This document shows, one piece after another, positions 36,073-44,569 of a DNA stretch of 64,000 bases (positions are counted from its first letter, which is position 1; the number at the start of each line of letters is the position of its first letter). The DNA is from WLXB01 sp040221475. GTDB taxonomy: Bacteria > Pseudomonadota > Alphaproteobacteria > Rhodospirillales > Rhodospirillaceae. The position numbers were made by a program, and so were the translations under genes. The DNA lies in the NCBI GenBank assembly GCA_040221475.1, contig JAVKEJ010000036.1, positions 186,001 through 250,000 of the forward strand, written 5' to 3'. The notes under the pieces are model-generated. The model was given only the letters and a program-made list of their open reading frames with translations, ran no database searches and was not told the origin of the DNA.

Positions 36073-36747
36073 TTGGACTTCACATCATACGACCTACTCA
36101 TCTATATCCATACACTTCTGTTCGTATATTGGCTCGGCGGTGACCTCGGTGTTTACTTCACGGCTCAATATGTCGCCAACCGCAATTTGCCTTTAGACGA
36201 ACGCTTCCGGTTTATGCATGTCCTTATGCAATGCGATATGGGCCCAAGAACTGCGCTGATTGCTCTCATTCCGGTGGGATTTCAGATGGCTTGGATGATT
36301 GGAGCCTCCCCCATTGGCGGCCTTGGCCTGATCGCAATTTGGGTGGTTGGGCTGATCTGGTTGGCTGTGAACTGGTGGATGTTTTTTAACGAGCAGCATC
36401 CAATGACAGCCAAGTTACGCGGGATCGATATGTACCTGCGGTACATCGTGATTCTCGGCATGGGCGGGCTTGGCCTGTGGTCTTTAATCTCTGATAATCC
36501 GATTGCGGGCAACTGGCTCGCCGCAAAGATCTTCCTGTTCGCTGGTGCGGTTTCACTTGGTGTCTATTTACGCAGTGTCATTAAAGACTGGATTATTGGG
36601 TTTGGTATGGTTCGCGCGGGTGGAGAAGAGGCCGAAAAAGGTAACGACATTATTGAGGCCGCTCTTGGTCGGTCCAAGGTTGCAGCACTCACATTATGGG
36701 GAATTGTCGCGCTGATCGCGTTTCTTGGCAAAGTGAAACCGTTTTAG
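36073..36747 (+). CDS. Multi-pass inner-membrane protein of unknown function
   Basis: A protein of about 224 residues with around five to six hydrophobic helices. The first helix pair carries LLIYIHTLLFVYWLGGDLGVY, a histidine/glycine pattern seen in CopD-like and DUF2269-type membrane proteins, but I cannot place it firmly. A short charged cytoplasmic loop (RAGGEEAEKGNDI) precedes the last helix. No ATG is available at the 5 prime end; the TTG at 36073 with GGGGG upstream is the best start, and the TTG at 36061 is possible. It is divergent from the NTF2-like gene and looks monocistronic. Confidence 0.65.
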   Translation: MDFTSYDLLIYIHTLLFVYWLGGDLGVYFTAQYVANRNLPLDERFRFMHVLMQCDMGPRTALIALIPVGFQMAWMIGASPIGGLGLIAIWVVGLIWLAVNWWMFFNEQHPMTAKLRGIDMYLRYIVILGMGGLGLWSLISDNPIAGNWLAAKIFLFAGAVSLGVYLRSVIKDWIIGFGMVRAGGEEAEKGNDIIEAALGRSKVAALTLWGIVALIAFLGKVKPF

Positions 36748-36901
36748 CTAAATCATCGTTTAGCGAAGTACATGGATTAGTATAACAGGCTGAGAACTAA
36801 TTGTTGGATTACGATGACGTGTTTGCGTCGCCTAACGCTGTTTATTGATGACGCATATACGCAATAGTTTGCGGCTCAAAAGATGGAGTGCTATCCAGCC
36901 T

Positions 36902-37942
36902 ATGGTTAAATCTTTACCTGACCGTCCATGCCGCATCGCAATTATGACGGGAGATCACACTGCAACGGATCCAACGAAACCCGGCGGACATTATAATCCA
37001 GAGGATCTTCAGCAACACCAGATTATGGTCGCGGCTTTTCAAAGCCATAAGGATTACGACGTTGACGTTTGGAATGAGCACCACCCCCTACTCGACCGCT
37101 TACGGCAATCACCGCCAGACCTAGTCGTCAATTTCAATGACACTGGCTATCTCAACCAAGCCGTCCTCGAGTTGAACCTCCCGGCTTACATGGAAATGCT
37201 TGGCGTGCCGTACACAGGAGCCCCCCCGGCAGCCATGGTGATCTGTTATGATAAGGCGTTGGTGCGGATGGCTGCAGAAAGTCTGGGGGTCGCAGTCCCA
37301 AGAGAGGTGTTCATACCAGCGAACGCACCGCTCGACACGCTGCCTGGCTTTTTCCCGGCTCTGATTAAGCCCAATACAGCAGATGGCAGTTTAGGCATCA
37401 CGAAGGATGCCGTAGTGCGCGACGCGGCACAGGCGTGGGCGTACATGACCTGGCTCCGTGAGGCATTGCCGGGCCGTGACGCGCTGTATCAAGAATACTT
37501 ACCGGGGCCAGAATACGGCATTGGCATCATCGGAAATCCGCAGTCCGGCCTGCGAATTCTGCCACCGCTCGAAGTGGATTTCTCCAAGCTGCCAAAGGGA
37601 CTTAATCCAATTCTATCCTATGAATCAAAGTCTTTGCCTGACTCACCTTATTGGACTGACATCGGGTTCCGAAAAGCGGATATAGCCGCCAGCGTGAAAG
37701 AAAAAATGCTGAGCGGCATCTCACAATTGTTCCAGCGGCTGCAGTTGCGCGATTATGCACGTTTTGATTTTCGCGTCGCCGCTGACGGCGAACCAAAATT
37801 GATGGAAGTGAACCCGAACCCAGCCTGGGAGTCCGGCGGCAAGCTGGCCATCATGTCGTCGTTTGATGATCTGACCTATCCTGACATGCTGCGTTTGATT
37901 ATCGATACCGCCTGGGCTCGGGTTAAAACCAGCAGGCTCTAA
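36902..37942 (+). CDS. D-alanine-D-alanine ligase-like ATP-grasp protein
   Basis: A protein of about 346 residues with the ATP-grasp order of D-Ala-D-Ala ligases: a Rossmann-like N-domain (VVNFNDTG), YTGAPPAAMVICYDKALVRMAAESLGV, the ATP-binding strand FFPALIKPNTADGSLGI, the EYLPGPEYGIGII segment and the metal-binding end YARFDFRVAADGEP followed by LMEVNPNPAW. Enzymes of this group ligate an amino acid or acid through an acyl phosphate; the real cell-wall Ddl would be expected in the dcw cluster, so this is likely a paralogue with another substrate. The start is uncertain (ATG 36902 or 36848). It is convergent with the CocE-like gene, five bases apart. Confidence 0.8.
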   Translation: MVKSLPDRPCRIAIMTGDHTATDPTKPGGHYNPEDLQQHQIMVAAFQSHKDYDVDVWNEHHPLLDRLRQSPPDLVVNFNDTGYLNQAVLELNLPAYMEMLGVPYTGAPPAAMVICYDKALVRMAAESLGVAVPREVFIPANAPLDTLPGFFPALIKPNTADGSLGITKDAVVRDAAQAWAYMTWLREALPGRDALYQEYLPGPEYGIGIIGNPQSGLRILPPLEVDFSKLPKGLNPILSYESKSLPDSPYWTDIGFRKADIAASVKEKMLSGISQLFQRLQLRDYARFDFRVAADGEPKLMEVNPNPAWESGGKLAIMSSFDDLTYPDMLRLIIDTAWARVKTSRL

Positions 37943-37947
37943 TTTTA

Positions 37948-39984
37948 TCAAACGAAATCGCGAGGAATGGACATTATCCAATCCCGTCGCACAAAAGCCG
38001 CACCCTCTTCGAAGGATTCAACACTGCCGGTAAACTCGAACGTGTCAGCTGTAGAGGTGAGCCGCGTTTTGCAGAGCACCTTGATATTCCACCCCTCCCG
38101 CCGTAGCACTGCAGACTGTTCAAATTCTGCCACCGCCGAAAGCGGATCCGTTTCAACAATGCGATAACGCTTCAACAGCGTGTACCCGATATCGAGGTTG
38201 ATTTCCGCAATATGGGCCAGAGACGCTCCATCAAACTCACCGCCATCACTGCGCAGCGTATACACCATCTCATTGCTCGTCAGGTCGATTTCCAGGCCGC
38301 GTTGCATGGGAAGTGCACGCAGTTTTTTATGACTGGTGCCAGGCGCTGCTTCTGGGGCCTTGAAGGGTTTCAAGTCTTCATCTTCGGAGCGAGGCGGACG
38401 AACCGGTAAATTTAATGTACTGGTTCCCGTTCTCACGTCAATGATCACGGCAGATGGAGATGGCCAAGCAATCGGCCAGTATGAGGTTGATAAACTTACG
38501 CGCACTCGATGTCCTACGGGAAAGGCGTGCGCAATGTCATTCAATTGGATGCGCACACGATACCAGACCCCTGGCTCAAGAGGCTTCGCCTGTTCATGAG
38601 AGTCTCGATGCGTTAAATTGAGGAGCCCGTAACTGACGCGCAGCACCGAGCCATCAGGGGCCACATCCCCCAAACGTACGGCAATCATGGCTGACAGCGA
38701 ATCCGCACAGACGTCAATTTCGACCACTGGAGCACCGAGCACTTCGAGCCGCTGTGTCAACTCATCGCTGTCGAACACCAGTGAACCGCCATCATCAGGG
38801 CGCTGATCACGCGGCATTTCTCCGTCGGCCCCAAAGCCACACCACTCCCCGGACCGCACGCCGGTGGTTTGCGGTGAGGAAAAGGAAACTTCGGTCTCTG
38901 GCTCAGGCTCACGGCTGAGGTGGCCAGGATTCAACACCCACGTTTGCGTTTTTATGTTTGGGCTTGGCCAAGCGGGTTCCGCCACCCAACGCCCAGGCCA
39001 TTCCGCGTATTGCGGCTGAGGCGGAACGCTCTCCTGCATCCACACCCGTAATACAGGTTCGTCCATAATTCCGGTGTCGCGCCCCTTGAGCCAATGATCC
39101 CACCACCGCAGCGACTCTTGCATCCAGCCAATAGAAGGTCCTGGCGTGCCATCGTGAGGAAAGCAATGCGCCCATGGCCCAATCAAACCTTTTTTTGGAC
39201 CGCGCAGGTTCTCCAACAGTCTTGGAATGGCGTTGGTATAGCCGTCGGCCCAACCGCCAACCGCATACACCGGACATTGAATGGCGCTCCAGTCTTCGCA
39301 GACAGAGCCATGCTGCCAGAATCCGTCACGGGTTTGATGGTCCATCCAGACCGCCGGAAAAGGATTCAGTGCATCAAGCCGTTGCCTCCATGTCTCGCGC
39401 CAACTCTCCCCGACAATATCAGGGTCCGGCGGTAAGGCGGTGTAGAGCATGAGGATTGACCCCCATTGCATGTTTTCATTCAGCAAACAGCCACCCATGT
39501 AGTGCGCATCATCAGAATAACGGTCGTCGGTGGAGCATAAGGTGATGACAGCTTTGAGGGCTGCGGGCCGTAAGGCTGCAACCTGTAGCGAATTAAATCC
39601 GCCCCAGGATATACCCGTCATGCCGACGTTACCGTCACACCAGTCTTGCTGACTTAGCCAGTCGATAACAGCGATGGCATCGGCCAACTCGCTCACAGTA
39701 TATTCGTCCTCTAATATGCCATCAGAATCACCTGACCCACGCACATCAACCCGGATCGCGGCATAACCGTGAAGGGCGTGATAGCGATGGATTGGCTCAT
39801 CACGTGACCGCATAAAATCGCGTTTGCGATAAGGAATGTACTCTAGGATAACCGGCACAGGGTCCATGCGGGCAGACTTCGGTAGCCACAAACGGGCCGC
39901 GAGGCGACAGCCATCCGGCAATGGGATCCAGACGTTTTCAATTTCCTCAATGCTTTCAAGGTCAAAGGTTTCGGCGGTGCTCAC
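37948..39984 (-). CDS. CocE/NonD family hydrolase (X-Pro dipeptidyl-peptidase-like)
   Basis: A 678-residue serine hydrolase. Residues about 20-310 form the alpha/beta-hydrolase core with the nucleophile S126 in MTGISWGGF and the preceding VDVRGSGDSDG strand; a C-terminal jelly-roll domain (about 350-560) with GVWYRVRIQLNDIAHAFPVGHRVRVSLS is the binding domain typical of CocE and X-Pro peptidases, followed by a third unassigned domain. It hydrolyses an ester or an Xaa-Pro peptide bond; the substrate is not determinable. No signal peptide is seen. Its start overlaps the stop of the ATP-grasp-like gene at 39981 (ATGA), so the two are coupled. The family is firm. Confidence 0.88.
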   Translation of the reverse strand: MSTAETFDLESIEEIENVWIPLPDGCRLAARLWLPKSARMDPVPVILEYIPYRKRDFMRSRDEPIHRYHALHGYAAIRVDVRGSGDSDGILEDEYTVSELADAIAVIDWLSQQDWCDGNVGMTGISWGGFNSLQVAALRPAALKAVITLCSTDDRYSDDAHYMGGCLLNENMQWGSILMLYTALPPDPDIVGESWRETWRQRLDALNPFPAVWMDHQTRDGFWQHGSVCEDWSAIQCPVYAVGGWADGYTNAIPRLLENLRGPKKGLIGPWAHCFPHDGTPGPSIGWMQESLRWWDHWLKGRDTGIMDEPVLRVWMQESVPPQPQYAEWPGRWVAEPAWPSPNIKTQTWVLNPGHLSREPEPETEVSFSSPQTTGVRSGEWCGFGADGEMPRDQRPDDGGSLVFDSDELTQRLEVLGAPVVEIDVCADSLSAMIAVRLGDVAPDGSVLRVSYGLLNLTHRDSHEQAKPLEPGVWYRVRIQLNDIAHAFPVGHRVRVSLSTSYWPIAWPSPSAVIIDVRTGTSTLNLPVRPPRSEDEDLKPFKAPEAAPGTSHKKLRALPMQRGLEIDLTSNEMVYTLRSDGGEFDGASLAHIAEINLDIGYTLLKRYRIVETDPLSAVAEFEQSAVLRREGWNIKVLCKTRLTSTADTFEFTGSVESFEEGAAFVRRDWIMSIPRDFV

Positions 39985-40928
39985 CCAGCAGCAGCCCTGC
40001 GTGTGCGATTGGTCAGAATTTTTTGCGCTGACCAGTAGCTCAACGCCAGTTTCTCGCGCACGGCGCGGCCGGCTTTCGGGTCCCAGCAGTTGACGATGGC
40101 CAATCTAAATCCGCCAGGCGGCATGGAGTGAGCACTCGGAGCCTTATCTTGATGGAACGTAATCTGGATGGATGTCACATCAGGGGTTTTCAGAAGGTCT
40201 GCCACAAGGTCAGCAGGAGGATGCGCGTACTGAATACCATGAGACCCAAACAGCACGACGCTATAGCCATCACGGCGATGGCTGTCATCATAGTCCCACG
40301 CACCGACCGCATAGAGATTGATCAAAGCATCAACCCAGTGATCACCATAAAGGTCTGGCCATTGATCAGCGAACCGCAAATGAGCTTCAATGATGCGGGC
40401 CCCAATGGTTTCAAAATTAGCCATGCCGGTGTAGCCGGATAAATTTTTCTTTACCCAGTCACCGCAATACGTCTCAATTTCAGGGCGATTTTCTGCGAGG
40501 ACATGCCAATAGTCAAACATTCCGCCCTCCAGCGGGTGACCTACAGTGTGGCGCCACCAAACTGCTTCGCCATTGACTACGGCCAGATCGCTCGACACAT
40601 GCTCACCTTCCAGCAACGGCATCCAGAAATGACCAGGGCGCTGAAGGTGCTTATATTCCTTTAAGGTGCGAATAACCCGACTACCCGCACCCATACCACG
40701 CATGTTGTAAATCGGTTTAGAAAAGACCGGAAAAGTAGGTGGATCTATGCCATGCGGAGCGCACTGAAACCCCTGACTCTCGGCAATGGCAAGTTTGTCG
40801 TATATCCATTTATGCTCAGGGTACCAAAGCCACGCATCGCCATCTTCCGTGGGGACTTTCACATCATCTGGACAGGCGAAATTCTGAAAATACTGCATCC
40901 GCCACGGGTCGAACTCGCAAACTGGCAT
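39981..40928 (-). CDS. ATP-grasp-like protein of unknown function
   Basis: A 315-residue protein. FSKPIYNMRGMGAGSRV, PLLEGEHVSSDLAVVNGE and ANFETIGARIIEAHLRFADQW are arranged like the lysine strand, hinge acidic segment and metal-binding end of an ATP-grasp core, but the N-terminal substrate domain is short, so it is either a divergent ATP-grasp enzyme or a related carboxylate-binding fold. Its C-terminal 100 residues have no feature I can name. It is translationally coupled to the CocE/NonD hydrolase (ATGA) and faces the D-Ala ligase-like gene beyond it. It could activate or protect an acid which the hydrolase releases; this is inference only. I rate the assignment as tentative. Confidence 0.5.
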   Translation of the reverse strand: MPVCEFDPWRMQYFQNFACPDDVKVPTEDGDAWLWYPEHKWIYDKLAIAESQGFQCAPHGIDPPTFPVFSKPIYNMRGMGAGSRVIRTLKEYKHLQRPGHFWMPLLEGEHVSSDLAVVNGEAVWWRHTVGHPLEGGMFDYWHVLAENRPEIETYCGDWVKKNLSGYTGMANFETIGARIIEAHLRFADQWPDLYGDHWVDALINLYAVGAWDYDDSHRRDGYSVVLFGSHGIQYAHPPADLVADLLKTPDVTSIQITFHQDKAPSAHSMPPGGFRLAIVNCWDPKAGRAVREKLALSYWSAQKILTNRTRRAAAG

Positions 40929-41265
40929 TTCAAACGTCCTACATAATAATAACGCATACTATCCAGGTTTTTCACTCGGGTCGAACAGCCTATAAAATGT
41001 CAATTTACCAATGATGACCGGGTTTTTATCCATGCTGCAGCGCAATGAACACTGATGCAGTTTTTAGGGTGATTTATTCTATTCTGCTGCGATGCAGCAT
41101 TTTATCTGCGGCGCTAAAGTCACACTACCACAGGAACTAAACCTTCGCTGGTAAAGCGCTAGCGTTAACCTTGGTTGTTCCTTTAATATTTACGACATAT
41201 AAAAAAGCACTGCGCCCTGATCAAAAAGACCGGGTGATAATAATAATTATGGACTGGGGTATTTT
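40929..41265. other. Divergent intergenic region with TGCAGC-type hairpins before the TonB receptor
   Basis: 337 bases without a gene between the ATP-grasp-like and TonB-receptor genes. From about 41031 to 41103 the motif CTGCA/TGCAG recurs: ATGCTGCAGCG near 41031, GATGCAGTTTTT near 41054, and TGCTGC-GAT-GCAGCA (41085-41099) followed by TTTT. The last forms a short hairpin with a T-run on the plus strand, resembling an attenuator. The remainder is AT-rich, and I see nothing else in it. Confidence 0.45.
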
Positions 41266-43446
41266 ATGAAACCGACTGTTAAGGCAATGTTGGCTACCTC
41301 TGCTGCTGCATTATGTTTTTCATCAACCGCAACTCTTGCGCAAGAACAAGTAGCTCAAGCAGGGCGCGCCGCAATACTCATCGAAGAAATTCAAGTCTAC
41401 GGCACAAAGAAAAACCGTGCCGAACAGTTACAAGACGTACCTGTCGCCATTTCTGCGTTTAACGAAAGCGCTCTTGATGCCCGACAGTTGACAACGATCG
41501 AAGATCTTTCCTTTGCAAGTCCGAACGTGAGCCTTGATCAAGTGGGGACGACGCCTGGCGTGCAAAACTTTTCGATCCGTGGATTAGGTATTAACAGCTC
41601 GATCCCCTCGGTTGACCCCACCGTCGGTTTATTCATGGATGGCGTGTATCTCGGCATTACCGCTGGTGTTGTGGTCGACACATTTGACCTGGAAAGCATC
41701 GAGATATTACGCGGGCCACAAGGGCTGCTGTTCGGACGGAACGTCACAGGCGGCGCAGTCCTGCTGCGCTCTAAACGTCCAACGGGTGAATTCGGCGCCA
41801 AGGCTAAAATCAGCTACGAGACCGGACCCGAGTATTCCGCCTCGGCTGCTGTTGAAGGACCATTGGCAGGCGACAAACTCGCCGGTAAATTAAGTGTCTA
41901 TTACAAAGATGACGATGGTTATTTCGATAACCTCGCGGATCCGACGCGGGATGTCGGCGCTCAGGAAACGCTGATGCTACGCCCCTCCTTCGTGTTTACG
42001 CCCAATGAAGATTTGGACATGACGCTCATCTATGAGCACGGTGATTTAGAGGGTGATGGTGCCGTTGGGCAACGCGCATTGACCAATAACCCGTCAGATA
42101 CGTCTGACAACATCTTCGTTGAAATCGATGAACCGGGTTTCGTTGATATTAAGTGGAATCAAGTCACTTTCGAAACAAACTGGGATATTGGGCCCGGCAC
42201 GCTGACCAACATCTTCGGCTACCGCAAAGTCGAACAGAACGCTCTGTCAGATGTGGATGCCAGTCCACTGCTCTTGTTCCATGGCGACATCATCATCGAC
42301 CAGGATCAGATTAGTAATGAGCTGCGCTATTTCGGCGAAGTGACAGATCAACTAGATCTCACAGCTGGCCTCTATTACTTCGACCAAGATGTCTATTACC
42401 GGGAAAATAGATACCTGGCCTTTAACACCATTGTCGCGGGCCTAGGGGGTGACCAAGCCCACAAGAACTACGGCGCGTTTTTGAATGCGGACTATCGCCT
42501 AACAGATACCCTGACGGTCACGGCAGGCGCGCGTTATACCGAGGAAAAGAAAAGCGCGAACGTTACACGTTTTGGACTTTGCAATGTGACAACTTTGGTC
42601 TGTGCACCCGATTTTTCTGACTCGGAAAAGTGGAGCAACGTGACACCTAAAATCGGCGTGCGTTACGACGCCAATGAAGATGTCCTGCTCTACGCCCATT
42701 GGACCAGAGGCTTCCGCTCTGGCGGGTATAACTTCCGCACGACTGTTCCCGCTATTTTTGATGCTGGCCCAACGGACGAAGAAAAGCAGGATTCTTTTGA
42801 AGTTGGTTTTAAATCAAGCTGGATGGACCGTCGCTTCGTAATAAATGGTGCCGCCTTTTATAATGACCTCCAGGACCTTCAGCGGGAATTAAATGTTGCC
42901 AACCCGGTCGTGGGCGTTGTTCAGGGCATCAGAAACACAGCTGACGCGACCATTAAGGGATTTGAGTTGGACATGGTTGCTCTGCCAATCCCTCAGTGGG
43001 CGTTTAACGCCTCTCTTGGTTATTTAGATGGCGATTACGATGAAGTCCGCTTTGATCTAAGCAGTGATGGTTTGATTAATGATGCCGACCTAGCGCTCTC
43101 TATTCCGCGCCTACCAACCTGGACCTACACCGTCGGCTCCACCTTTGACCAAGACCTGGGTGATTTTGCCGTGCTGAGTTTGCGCGGTGAATACAGTCAT
43201 CGCAGCAGCGCGTTCTACACTGACAACAACATTGGCGTTCTGCCCTCTTACGATGTGTTTAATGCCTCGGTCAGTCTGATCAGCATGGATGAGCAATGGA
43301 CGCTAACGTTATACGGCAAGAACTTATCCGATGAAGCCATCGTCCAGCAAAGCACAACTCTGCCGTTCGCGCAGTTTGGTGCTCCGCGGCTTTCGACGTT
43401 GCAAGAAGGCCGTCGTTGGGGTTTGGAACTGAAGTTCCAATACTAA
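41266..43446 (+). CDS. TonB-dependent outer-membrane receptor
   Basis: A 726-residue protein. It has a signal peptide (about 1-25, ending TLAQ), a TonB-box-like EEIQVYGTKK stretch near residue 41, a plug domain (LQDVPVAISAFN, SIRGLGINSSIPSVDPTVGLFMDGVYLG, ILRGPQGLLFGRNVTGG) and a 22-strand barrel ending in the aromatic terminus LELKFQY. These proteins import large or scarce molecules across the outer membrane with proton-motive energy from TonB-ExbBD, which is not in this window. It is not siderophore-specific by any visible motif; the plug form is that common in carbon-substrate receptors. It is upstream of a TAXI-TRAP transporter but separated from it by a strong terminator. Confidence 0.95.
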   Translation: MKPTVKAMLATSAAALCFSSTATLAQEQVAQAGRAAILIEEIQVYGTKKNRAEQLQDVPVAISAFNESALDARQLTTIEDLSFASPNVSLDQVGTTPGVQNFSIRGLGINSSIPSVDPTVGLFMDGVYLGITAGVVVDTFDLESIEILRGPQGLLFGRNVTGGAVLLRSKRPTGEFGAKAKISYETGPEYSASAAVEGPLAGDKLAGKLSVYYKDDDGYFDNLADPTRDVGAQETLMLRPSFVFTPNEDLDMTLIYEHGDLEGDGAVGQRALTNNPSDTSDNIFVEIDEPGFVDIKWNQVTFETNWDIGPGTLTNIFGYRKVEQNALSDVDASPLLLFHGDIIIDQDQISNELRYFGEVTDQLDLTAGLYYFDQDVYYRENRYLAFNTIVAGLGGDQAHKNYGAFLNADYRLTDTLTVTAGARYTEEKKSANVTRFGLCNVTTLVCAPDFSDSEKWSNVTPKIGVRYDANEDVLLYAHWTRGFRSGGYNFRTTVPAIFDAGPTDEEKQDSFEVGFKSSWMDRRFVINGAAFYNDLQDLQRELNVANPVVGVVQGIRNTADATIKGFELDMVALPIPQWAFNASLGYLDGDYDEVRFDLSSDGLINDADLALSIPRLPTWTYTVGSTFDQDLGDFAVLSLRGEYSHRSSAFYTDNNIGVLPSYDVFNASVSLISMDEQWTLTLYGKNLSDEAIVQQSTTLPFAQFGAPRLSTLQEGRRWGLELKFQY

Positions 43447-43470
43447 ACAACTTAGGTATTAAAACCCATT

Positions 43471-43507
43471 GGGGTGGTGGCCATCTGGTCACCACCCCTT
43501 TTATTTT
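43471..43507 (+). terminator. Intrinsic terminator after the TonB receptor gene
   Basis: GGGGTGGTG (43471-43479) pairs with CACCACCCC (43490-43498) around a ten-base loop, followed by TTTTATTTT to 43507. It lies 25 bases after the receptor stop and before the TAXI gene. Strong rho-independent terminator. Confidence 0.9.
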
Positions 43508-43556
43508 CTGTCCTATAGTCCTTTGATTGACGCGCTCCCTCGCCTACACTTCCGTC

Positions 43557-44567
43557 ATGAAAAAGCATCTCTTGATTTCTCTAATTTCACTGGCCTTCAC
43601 TCTGGGTGCTCTTAAAGCAAACGCCGAGTCATACCTATTGGCGACAGCGACAACGGGCGGGACCTATTATCCTGTTGGTGTTGCCCTTGCGACCCTGACC
43701 AAAGTGAAGCTTGATCCCACAGGCGGACCTTCGTTATCAGCTATTTCTTCAGCGGGATCGGCCGAAAACATTAAGCTGCTGCGTGAACAGCAGGTGCAGT
43801 TTGCATTGCTCCAAGGCATCTACGGCGCCTGGGCCAAAGATGGCAGCGGCGCACTGCAATCTGATGGTCCACAAACCTATCTGCGGTCCATTACAACGCT
43901 ATGGCCCAATGTAGAGCATTGGCTGGTGCGCGCGCAGTATGCGCTAAGTGGCACGGCATCGGACTTTGATGCGCTCAAAGGTCAACGCCTCTCCATCGGA
44001 GCGCGCAATTCGGGCACAGAAGGTTCAGGCCGGGCACTCCTGACACAATTAGGATATGATCCAGACGTTGATTTTAATCTGGTTTACCAAGGGTATGAAC
44101 CGAGCGCCGACGGTCTACAGAACGGCACTTTATCGGCGGCCAACCTTCCGGCTGGGCCGCCTGTCGGTGCCGTCACCCGGGCCTTTGCAGCCCTTGGAGA
44201 AAAAGCAAAACTGCTCGCTTTCACAGATGAGCAAATGATCAGAGCGAATACACCGCGGGCTTTGTGGACTCGCTATGTCATTCCTGCAGGTACTTACCCC
44301 GCACAAAGTACCGATGTGGCGACCCTTGCCCAGCCAAACTTTCTGGCTGTTCATGAGGATGTGTCTGAAGAAGACGTCTATCAGATCGTCTCAACCATCT
44401 ATAGCAACCTGGCCTTCCTGAAAGCCATTCATAAAGCCACGGCGGATATGAGCCTCGAGACCGCCCTGCCCGGACTCCCCCTGCCCCTGCACCCCGGTGC
44501 ACTGCGGTTTTATCGTGAGTCTGGCTTGGATGTTGATCAAGACTTGATACCACCGGGGCTCAATTAG
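43557..44567 (+). CDS. TAXI-type TRAP transporter solute-binding protein
   Basis: A 336-residue periplasmic binding protein. A signal peptide (about 1-22, ending KANA) is followed by YLLATATTGGTYYPVGVALA, the standard TAXI N-terminus, SAISSAGSAENIKLLREQQVQFALLQG, and RLSIGARNSGTEGSGRALL. The family binds dicarboxylates or amino acids such as glutamate and delivers them to a TRAP membrane component encoded in the next gene, two bases away. I chose the ATG at 43557; the frame begins earlier with a TTG at 43527 but the extra residues precede the signal peptide. It has a cytosine-poor gap and a terminator before it, so it is a separate transcript from the receptor. The family is firm; ligand unknown. 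Confidence 0.9.
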   Translation: MKKHLLISLISLAFTLGALKANAESYLLATATTGGTYYPVGVALATLTKVKLDPTGGPSLSAISSAGSAENIKLLREQQVQFALLQGIYGAWAKDGSGALQSDGPQTYLRSITTLWPNVEHWLVRAQYALSGTASDFDALKGQRLSIGARNSGTEGSGRALLTQLGYDPDVDFNLVYQGYEPSADGLQNGTLSAANLPAGPPVGAVTRAFAALGEKAKLLAFTDEQMIRANTPRALWTRYVIPAGTYPAQSTDVATLAQPNFLAVHEDVSEEDVYQIVSTIYSNLAFLKAIHKATADMSLETALPGLPLPLHPGALRFYRESGLDVDQDLIPPGLN

Positions 44568-44569
44568 GC

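Noticed and set aside
39094..39452. Plus-strand frames of 92-113 residues
   Set aside because: Antisense shadows of the CocE/NonD hydrolase, with no independent features.
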